From Agromyces bracchium (GTDB lineage: Bacteria > Actinomycetota > Actinomycetes > Actinomycetales > Microbacteriaceae), in contig NZ_WMLB01000017.1 in NCBI RefSeq assembly GCF_009709675.1, forward strand, positions 186,001-250,000: a DNA stretch of 64,000 nucleotides. Direction: 5' to 3'. Within the stretch, counting starts at the first letter, position 1. Every line of letters begins with the position of its first letter. The position numbers and the translations under genes were made by a program. The notes under the pieces were generated by a model that saw only the letters and a program-made list of their open reading frames with translations, made no database searches and had not been told where the DNA came from. Of the stretch, positions 58,588 to 64,000 are shown in pieces.

Positions 58588-58842
58588 GTGAACACCTCAC
58601 TCACCGCAACGCGTTCGACCTCGCAACAGGTCGCGGCCGGCGCCGGCCGCCTGCAGGAACGCCTCGCCCGCCGCGCAGGTCTCGCGCTGCTCGCCTGGAG
58701 CCGTGCCGCCGAGGCGCGCCGAGCGAACGCCGAGCGCCGGCGAGCCGGCGAACTCGCGCGCAGGGCTGGACTCCGCGTGGAGGCCGACCGCCTCCGCGAC
58801 GCGAACTTCAGCACCCTCGCGCTCGTGGCCCGGACGCTCTGA
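58588..58842 (+). CDS. 84-residue Arg/Ala-rich helical protein, unknown
   Basis: GTG start with GAAGGA 7 bases upstream. The sequence is a probable amphipathic helix rich in Ala, Arg, Glu and Leu (LQERLARRAGLALLAWSRAAE). No membrane segment or motif. It may be expressed from the promoter at 58125 as a second gene. A terminator follows. Confidence 0.6.
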   Translation: MNTSLTATRSTSQQVAAGAGRLQERLARRAGLALLAWSRAAEARRANAERRRAGELARRAGLRVEADRLRDANFSTLALVARTL

Positions 58843-58873
58843 TCGCCATGACCACCGAAGCCGGACCGATCTC

Positions 58874-58906
58874 GACGGCCCCGTCCGCTCGCCGGGCGGG
58901 GCCGTC
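58874..58906. terminator. Hairpin terminator between convergent genes
   Basis: Ten-bp arms GACGGCCCCG (58874-58883) and CGGGGCCGTC (58897-58906) with a 13-base loop, between the 84-residue gene and the NUDIX gene. Confidence 0.75.
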
Positions 58907-58930
58907 GCCCATCGCCGGCAGTGGAGTTGT

Positions 58931-59374
58931 TCAGGCGCGCGACGGCGCGCCGTCCGCCGGCTCCTCCGCGTTCATGCGCAGCGCGATGTCGAGCAGGCTC
59001 ACCCGCTTCAGCGAGGCGATCTCGCCCAGCGGGAACCACCTCGCCTCGTCGCTCGAGCCGCCGACCTCGTTCGCCAACTGCCCGCCGACGACGTGCGCGC
59101 GGTACACGATGCGCATCGCATACAGGGGCACCGATCCGTGGTGGCGCTTCGCCGCCGGCACGACCATGGTGTCGATCCCGAGCAGCCGGTCGATCTCGGC
59201 GTCGTAGCCCGTCTCCTCGCGGATCTCGCGGGTCGCCGCCTCGAGCGGATGCTCCGCGCCCTCGATCCCGCCGCCGGGCAGCGTCCAGGCGGACCGGCCG
59301 TGCTCGTTCCAGTGGGAGAGCAGGATCTCGCCGTCTCGGATGATCACCCCGTACGCGGCGATGCGGATGTCCAT
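58931..59374 (-). CDS. NUDIX hydrolase
   Basis: 147 residues. Nudix box from GGGIEGAEHPLEAATREI to REETGYDAE (about 34-59) is complete, with the metal-binding Glu residues. It hydrolyses a nucleoside-diphosphate-linked compound; the substrate is not readable from sequence. Cytoplasmic. It follows the PrmC-like gene by 12 bases and may share its transcript. Confidence 0.92.
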   Translation of the reverse strand: MDIRIAAYGVIIRDGEILLSHWNEHGRSAWTLPGGGIEGAEHPLEAATREIREETGYDAEIDRLLGIDTMVVPAAKRHHGSVPLYAMRIVYRAHVVGGQLANEVGGSSDEARWFPLGEIASLKRVSLLDIALRMNAEEPADGAPSRA

Positions 59375-59386
59375 CCCGCCACTGTA

Positions 59387-60178
59387 TTACCCGGCGATGA
59401 GCTCGAGCACGCCCGTCCGCGACTCGGTCGGGGGATGCACCCGGGTGCGCCACCCCGCGCTGCGGGCCTCCGTTGCCGCGACGGGGAGCTGCGCCGCGTG
59501 CAGTTCGAGGAGCACGCTCCCGCCGTCCGTCATCCACGTCCGCGCGGTGCCGATGAGTCGCCGCGTGTGTCCCAGCCCGTCCGGACCGCCGCCGACGAGT
59601 GCCGAAGCGGGCTCGTGCTCCCGCGCCTCGCGCGGCATCAGCACCAGGTCCGGCTCCGGGACGTACGGGGGCACGGCCGCGATCGTGGTCAGCCTGCCGC
59701 GCAGCCCGCCGGGCAGCCCGTCGAGCGCATCGGCGACGTGCACACCCGCGCCGGCGGGCAGGTTGCGTCGGGCGATGGCGAGTGCGGTCGGGTCCCGGTC
59801 CGCCGCGTGAACCTCTGCCCCGGGCACGGATGCCGCGACCATCGCCGCGAGCGGCGCCACGCCGCAGTACGCCTCGAGCATCACCGGCGCGTGCGCCGAC
59901 CGCACGCGGCGCACGGCGAGGCGTGCGAGCCGCAGGCTCCGCTGCCGCGGGACGAAGACGCCGGATCCGACCGCGAGCCGCAGCCGGCCGAACCGGACCC
60001 ACCCGACGATCGGCTCCAACGGCTCACCTGAAACGCGGCGGCGCACGAGCTGCTCGAGCTCGGCGTCATCCGCCGCCGCCTCGACCAGGATCGCCGCCTC
60101 GTCCTCGGCGAAGACGCTGCCCGCCGCCCGAAGGCGCGACGCGACGGCGGCGATCCGCTGACCTGAGCGAGGAGGCAC
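59387..60178 (-). CDS. PrmC/HemK-like class I methyltransferase, catalytic motif altered
   Basis: 263 residues. SAM-binding region (about 118-126, MLEAYCGVAPLAAMV) and the C-terminal pattern PREAREHEPASALVGGGPDG match actinobacterial PrmC-like proteins that are called N5-glutamine methyltransferases. Motif IV, NPPY or NAPY in active enzymes, reads VPPY here, so the key Asn is absent. The N-terminal domain is short. GTG 60178 lies close to GGGGGAG. Activity on release factors is doubtful. Confidence 0.82.
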   Translation of the reverse strand: MPPRSGQRIAAVASRLRAAGSVFAEDEAAILVEAAADDAELEQLVRRRVSGEPLEPIVGWVRFGRLRLAVGSGVFVPRQRSLRLARLAVRRVRSAHAPVMLEAYCGVAPLAAMVAASVPGAEVHAADRDPTALAIARRNLPAGAGVHVADALDGLPGGLRGRLTTIAAVPPYVPEPDLVLMPREAREHEPASALVGGGPDGLGHTRRLIGTARTWMTDGGSVLLELHAAQLPVAATEARSAGWRTRVHPPTESRTGVLELIAG

Positions 60179-60237
60179 TCCCCCAGTCTGGTGCGTCGCG
60201 GCGCGGTCCCGCGTGCAGGACGGGCCGGGAAACCGTC

Positions 60238-60269
60238 GGCGGCCCGGAACCGAGGTTCCGAGCCGCCGC
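60238..60269 (-). terminator. Terminator of the small secreted protein gene
   Basis: Stem CGGCGGC plus GGAACC with the complementary arms to 60269, a 2-base bulge on each side and a GA loop. Read on the minus strand it is followed by a T-containing stretch (GGTTTCC). Confidence 0.8.
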
Positions 60270-60291
60270 CCGTCCTGGGAAGCCCCGGGAC

Positions 60292-60513
60292 TCAGTCGCC
60301 GCAGAGGCCGCGAGCGATCTCGTTCTTCGTCTGGCCGCCGACGGCCTTGACGACCTCGCCGACGCCGTTGAAGCCGAGCGCGCCCTCGGTGTTGAGGGTC
60401 TTGTGGATCCCGCCGAAGCATGCGGCGTCGTTGGGCGCCGCGTTCGCCGGGGCCGCGGCGAGACCGACCGCAGCGAGGCCGATGATGAATCCGGTGGCGA
60501 GAATGCGCTTCAT
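60292..60513 (-). CDS. Small secreted protein with two cysteines
   Basis: 73 residues. Signal peptide (about 1-26, ending PANAA), then a mature part of about 47 residues with Cys in AACFGG and in the C-terminal GLCGD. A single disulfide is likely. GAAGGGGAAG lies before ATG 60513. No family is recognised; it resembles small exported actinobacterial proteins of unknown role. Confidence 0.82.
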   Translation of the reverse strand: MKRILATGFIIGLAAVGLAAAPANAAPNDAACFGGIHKTLNTEGALGFNGVGEVVKAVGGQTKNEIARGLCGD

Positions 60514-60669
60514 TGGACTTCCCCTTCTGTCTGCGGGTGCCTTCCACCCGATATCCACTACTTCCGGGATCGGAGCGGGATCGGATGCACCTCGTCGAGA
60601 AAATCTCCGACGGGCGTCGATGACAGGGGAAACGACCGGTGACCGGTGTACCGATCAGGGACTGGACTG

Positions 60670-60742
60670 TGGAGCCTAGGAGATTCGAACTCCTGACATC
60701 CTGCTTGCAAAGCAGGCGCTCTACCAACTGAGCTAAGGCCCC
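60670..60742 (-). tRNA. tRNA-Ala (TGC)
   Basis: 73 bases without encoded CCA. Anticodon arm CCTGC/GCAGG with loop TTTGCAA; T arm around TTCGAAT. Acceptor GGGGCCT/AGGCTCC has one G-T pair. Sits with tRNA-Ile next to gyrA as usual. Confidence 0.97.
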
Positions 60743-60784
60743 GTGGCGGATGCCCTGGGGCACCCGGTTGTGGAGTTATCGGAG

Positions 60785-60858
60785 TGGGGATACGAGGACT
60801 TGAACCTCGGACCTCTTCGTTATCAGCGAAGCGCTCTAACCGCCTGAGCTATATCCCC
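60785..60858 (-). tRNA. tRNA-Ile (GAT)
   Basis: 74 bases without encoded CCA. Acceptor GGGGATA/TATCCCC, anticodon arm CTTCG/CGAAG with loop CTGATAA, T loop TTCAAGT. Confidence 0.97.
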
Positions 60859-60930
60859 GAATTTCGGCCGAAGGACAGACTACCCGAAGGGTTCGGGATC
60901 GTGAAATCGAGCCGGTGACCTCGGCGTTGA

Positions 60931-60969
60931 GGTCTCGATACCGCGGCCCGGAAGGGGCCGCGACTCGAC
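60931..60969. repeat. REP-like hairpin related to 9384-9469
   Basis: Contains GGTCTCGATAC (60931-60941), shared exactly with 9432-9442. CGCGGCCC (60942-60949) and GGGCCGCG (60955-60962) form an 8-bp stem, followed by ACTCGACC like the arm of the first repeat. Lies between tRNA-Ile and the DUF3566 stop, where a minus-strand terminator is expected. Confidence 0.75.
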
Positions 60970-61004
60970 CTGAGCCGGCCGAACGCTGGCGCGTCCGGGG
61001 CGAC

Positions 61005-61409
61005 TCAGTTGTTGGTGAAACCGACCAGGATGCCGCCCGTGATCTTGACGCTGAGGTTGTACAGCACGGCCACGACCGCGCCGAGCGCGGTGGTCACGAC
61101 GAGGTTCAGCAGCGACGCCACCACGGCGAAGCCCATGACGTTGCCGACCGACAGGATCGAGCGCAGGTCGGTGCCCGCACCGGCGACATCCTGCACCAGG
61201 CTGTTCAGGTTCTCGAAGAGGCCCGTCGACTGGACGATGGTGAAGACCAGGAACGTCGCCACGATGTTCACGACCGAGAGGCACACGGCCACCAGGAAGG
61301 ACAGCTTCACCGCCGACCAGAAGTCGATGTACACCAGGCGCAGGCGCACCTGCTTGGCCGGGGGCTTCCGGTTGGACTTCCCGGCCAGTTTCTCGGCGAC
61401 ACTGCTCAT
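61005..61409 (-). CDS. DUF3566 membrane protein next to gyrA
   Basis: 134 residues. Lys/Arg-rich start, then membrane helices near 32-58 and 92-120 with VRLRLVYIDFWSAVKLSFLVA, the DUF3566 signature. Position after gyrA is conserved across Actinobacteria (Rv0007-like). Function unknown. ATG 61409 has GGAG 8 bases upstream and lies 5 bases after the gyrA stop; a GTG at 61418 would overlap that box. Confidence 0.92.
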   Translation of the reverse strand: MSSVAEKLAGKSNRKPPAKQVRLRLVYIDFWSAVKLSFLVAVCLSVVNIVATFLVFTIVQSTGLFENLNSLVQDVAGAGTDLRSILSVGNVMGFAVVASLLNLVVTTALGAVVAVLYNLSVKITGGILVGFTNN

Positions 61410-61414
61410 GACGC

Positions 61415-64000
61415 TCACTCCTCTCCCGCGGTCTCCGCCGCTTCGGACTCAGCGGCCTCTTCCACCAGGTTCCGCTCGGAATTCTTCGCGATCGCGATGA
61501 TGCGATCGTCCGCGACGAACTTCGCGAACACGACGCCCATCGTGTCCCTGCCCTTGGCCGGGACCTCGGCGACGTCAGAGCGTACCACCTTGCCGCTGGC
61601 AAGAACCACGAGGACCTCGTCCTCTCGCGCGACCGTCAGCGCACCCGCGAGGTCGCCCCGATCGTCGCTCAGCTTGGCCACCTTGATGCCCAGGCCGCCG
61701 CGCTGCTGCTTTCGATACTCCTCGATCCGGGTGCGCTTGGCGTACCCGCCCTCGGTCACGACGAAGACGTACGTGTTCGCCGCACTGTGCTTCTGCCCCG
61801 AGGCATCCGCCGGCGCATCGGCCCCGTCGTCGCCGTTCGAATGGGGCACGACGGATGCCGCGAGCAGCTCGTCTCCGGAGCGGAAGCTCATGCCCTTCAC
61901 GCCCGAGGTCGAGCGCCCCATGGGGCGGAGCGCCTCATCCGTCGCCTCGAAGCGCAGCGACATGCCCTTCTTCGACACGAGGAGGATCTCGTCGTGCTCG
62001 TCGACCAGCATCGCGGAGACGAGCTCGTCGCCCTCGCGGAGGTTGATCGCGATGACGCCGCGCGACCGGTTGGTGTCGTACGCGGTCAGCTCGGTCTTCT
62101 TCACCAGGCCGTCGCGCGTGGCGAGCACCAGGTAGCGGGCGACCTCGTAGTCGCGGATGTCGAGGATCTCGGCGATCTCCTCGTCGGGCTGCAGCTCGAG
62201 CAGGTTCGCGACGTGCTGGCCCTTCGCGTCGCGGCCGGCCTCCTGGATCTCGTACGCCTTGGCGCGGTAGACCCGGCCCATGTTCGTGAAGAAGAGCAGC
62301 CAGTGGTGCGTCGTGGTCACGAAGAAGTGGTCGACGACGTCGTCGGCGCGGAGCTGCGCGCCCTTCACGCCCTTGCCGCCGCGGTGCTGCGAGCGGTAGT
62401 TGTCGCTGCGCGTGCGCTTGATGTAGCCGCCGCGCGTGACGGTGACGACCATCTCCTCCTCCGGGATCAGGTCCTCCACCGACATGTCGCCGTCGAAGCC
62501 CGGCACGATGTGCGTGCGGCGCTCGTCGCCGAACTTGTCGACGATCTCGCGGAGCTCGTCGGCGATGATCGTGCGCTGGCGCGCGGGCGTCGCGAGGATG
62601 TCGCGGTAGTCGGCGATCTGGCGCTCGAGCTCGGCCGCCTCGTCCATGATCTTCTGGCGCTCGAGTGCGGCGAGGCGACGCAGCTGCAGCTCGAGGATGG
62701 CGCGGGCCTGGAGCTCGTCGATGTCGAGGAGCTCGATGAGCCCGTCGCGTGCATCCTCGGCCGTCGCCGAGCGGCGGATCAGCGCGATGACCTCGTCGAG
62801 CGCGTCGAGCGCCTTGAGGTAGCCGCGCAGGATGTGCATCCGCTCCTCGGCCTTGCGGAGCCGGAACTCGGTGCGGCGCACGATGACGTCGACCTGGTGG
62901 TCGACCCAGTGCGAGATGAAGCCGTCGATCGACAGGGTGCGCGGCACGCCGTCGACGATCGCGAGCATGTTGGCGCCGAAGTTGTCCTGCAACTGCGTGT
63001 GCTTGTACAGGTTGTTCAGCACGACCTTGGCGACCGCATCGCGCTTCAGCACGATCACGAGACGCTGGCCGGTCCGGCCCGACGACTCGTCGCGGATGTC
63101 GGCGATGCCGGCGAGCTTGCCGTCCTTGACGAGGTCGGCGATCTTGATCGCGAGGTTGTCGGGATTCACCTGGTACGGCAGCTCGGTGACGACGAGGCAG
63201 GTGCGGCCCTGGATCTCCTCGACGTTGACGACCGCGCGCATGGTGATCGACCCGCGACCCGTGCGGTAGGCGTCGTGGATGCCCTTCACGCCGAGGATCT
63301 GCGCGGCCGTCGGGAAGTCCGGGCCCTTGATGCGCTGGATCAGCGCGTCCTGCAGTTCCTCGCGCGTGGCATCCGGGTTCTCGAGCGCCCACAGGGCGCC
63401 GTCGGCCACCTCGCGCAGGTTGTGCGGCGGGATGTTCGTGGCCATGCCGACCGCGATGCCCACCGATCCGTTGACGAGCAGGTTCGGGAACCGGCTGGGC
63501 AGGACCGTCGGCTCCTGCGTGCGGCCGTCGTAGTTGTCCTGGAAGTCGACGGTCTCTTCCTCGATGTCGCGCACCATCTCCATGGCGAGCGGCGACATCT
63601 TCGTCTCGGTGTACCGGTGCGCGGCCGCGCCGTCGTTGCCGGGCGAGCCGAAGTTGCCCTGCCCGAGCGCGAGCGGGTAGCGCAGCGCCCACGGCTGCAC
63701 GAGGCGGACGAGGGAGTCGTAGACGGCCGAGTCGCCGTGCGGATGGAACTGGCCCATGACGTCGCCGATGACGCGCGTGCACTTCGAGAACGCGCGGTCG
63801 GGGCGGTAGCCGCCGTCGTACATCGTGTAGATGACGCGGCGGTGCACGGGCTTCAGGCCGTCTCGGACGTCGGGCAGCGCGCGCCCGATGATCACGCTCA
63901 TCGCGTAGTCGAGGTACGAGCGCTGCATCTCGAGGTGCAGGTCGACCTGGTCGATGCGCCCGTGGATGCCGAAGCCCTCGCCGTCGGGAACGCCGGGCTC
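61415..64000 (-). CDS. gyrA: DNA gyrase subunit A, N-terminus cut by window edge
   Basis: 861 residues are visible. The upstream part ([20 protein letters not shown]) is in frame, so an internal Met is not the start. The active-site Tyr is in [10 protein letters not shown]. The quinolone region reads [10 protein letters not shown] with Ser and Asp at the usual resistance positions, a susceptible-type pattern. The GyrA box is QHRGGKG, one change from the common QRRGGKG. The C-terminal beta-pinwheel ends in an acidic Glu/Ala tail. It works with GyrB, expected upstream. Confidence 0.98.
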   Translation of the reverse strand, partial: EPGVPDGEGFGIHGRIDQVDLHLEMQRSYLDYAMSVIIGRALPDVRDGLKPVHRRVIYTMYDGGYRPDRAFSKCTRVIGDVMGQFHPHGDSAVYDSLVRLVQPWALRYPLALGQGNFGSPGNDGAAAHRYTETKMSPLAMEMVRDIEEETVDFQDNYDGRTQEPTVLPSRFPNLLVNGSVGIAVGMATNIPPHNLREVADGALWALENPDATREELQDALIQRIKGPDFPTAAQILGVKGIHDAYRTGRGSITMRAVVNVEEIQGRTCLVVTELPYQVNPDNLAIKIADLVKDGKLAGIADIRDESSGRTGQRLVIVLKRDAVAKVVLNNLYKHTQLQDNFGANMLAIVDGVPRTLSIDGFISHWVDHQVDVIVRRTEFRLRKAEERMHILRGYLKALDALDEVIALIRRSATAEDARDGLIELLDIDELQARAILELQLRRLAALERQKIMDEAAELERQIADYRDILATPARQRTIIADELREIVDKFGDERRTHIVPGFDGDMSVEDLIPEEEMVVTVTRGGYIKRTRSDNYRSQHRGGKGVKGAQLRADDVVDHFFVTTTHHWLLFFTNMGRVYRAKAYEIQEAGRDAKGQHVANLLELQPDEEIAEILDIRDYEVARYLVLATRDGLVKKTELTAYDTNRSRGVIAINLREGDELVSAMLVDEHDEILLVSKKGMSLRFEATDEALRPMGRSTSGVKGMSFRSGDELLAASVVPHSNGDDGADAPADASGQKHSAANTYVFVVTEGGYAKRTRIEEYRKQQRGGLGIKVAKLSDDRGDLAGALTVAREDEVLVVLASGKVVRSDVAEVPAKGRDTMGVVFAKFVADDRIIAIAKNSERNLVEEAAESEAAETAGEE

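Noticed and set aside
58372..58842. Longer version of the 84-residue protein starting at 58372
   Set aside because: No ribosome-binding site, a Pro/Arg-rich non-globular extension, and a much better GTG start with GAAGGA at 58588.
61415..63928. gyrA starting at the Met near 63928
   Set aside because: The frame stays open to the window edge and encodes the conserved GyrA N-terminal stretch before that Met.

Overview
The window is high-GC DNA (about 70% by eye) from an actinobacterium. The order gyrA, DUF3566 gene, tRNA-Ile, tRNA-Ala, ppiA/rhomboid, crgA, class E sortase, trpG-type amidotransferase, pknB, pknA, pbpA, rodA, pstP, fhaB, fhaA is the usual origin-proximal layout of Actinobacteria. 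Hairpin repeats around GGTCTCGATAC and TCGAGTAG, and the frequent word GGCATCCG, suggest Microbacteriaceae (relatives of Agromyces, Microbacterium or Leifsonia). The genus is an inference. gyrA runs off the right edge on the minus strand, so dnaA and oriC should lie just beyond that edge.

1-10.8 kb holds housekeeping and accessory genes: a truncated beta-lactamase-fold nuclease, a universal stress protein, an AlkA-type glycosylase, a DUF389 membrane protein, a trans-sulfuration PLP enzyme, two membrane proteins, a stand-alone LigD-type polymerase, a TetR/SDR pair sharing an operator, a repeat cluster and an epimerase.

10.8-23.7 kb looks like one catabolic regulon. A FadR-type GntR gene sits between two minus-strand operons. 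One is GH42 glycosidase, GcvPA-like, GcvPB-like, AcoX-like kinase and SDR. The other is sugar-binding lipoprotein, two permeases and a GH63-like hydrolase. Both operon heads carry the same 16-bp operator-like sequence. The GcvP-like pair lacks several hallmark GcvP motifs and has no GcvT, GcvH or Lpd gene nearby, so this is the strongest candidate here for an undescribed pathway.

23.7-41.2 kb is mixed: LtrA, two DUF305 lipoproteins (one frameshifted), an LVIVD-repeat secreted protein, an SRAP protein, small proteins, a VapBC pair with a 10-bp-phased operator, a large sulfatase, a binding-protein/VWA chimera with a membrane partner, PAP2, YaeQ, and tRNA-Gly and tRNA-Leu. 41.4-44.8 kb is a beta-phosphoglucomutase/GH65 phosphorylase pair.

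44.9-53.7 kb is the Ser/Thr-kinase and cell-wall operon, from fhaA to pknB, almost all with overlapping start and stop codons. The last ~230 bp of pbpA have clearly foreign-looking codon usage. 53.7-57.4 kb carries trpG, a 54-residue membrane protein, sortase, crgA, rhomboid and ppiA. A cluster of DnaA-box-like sites lies in the crgA-rhomboid gap. 57.5-64 kb ends with small hypothetical genes, a NUDIX hydrolase, a PrmC-like protein, two tRNAs, a DUF3566 gene and gyrA.
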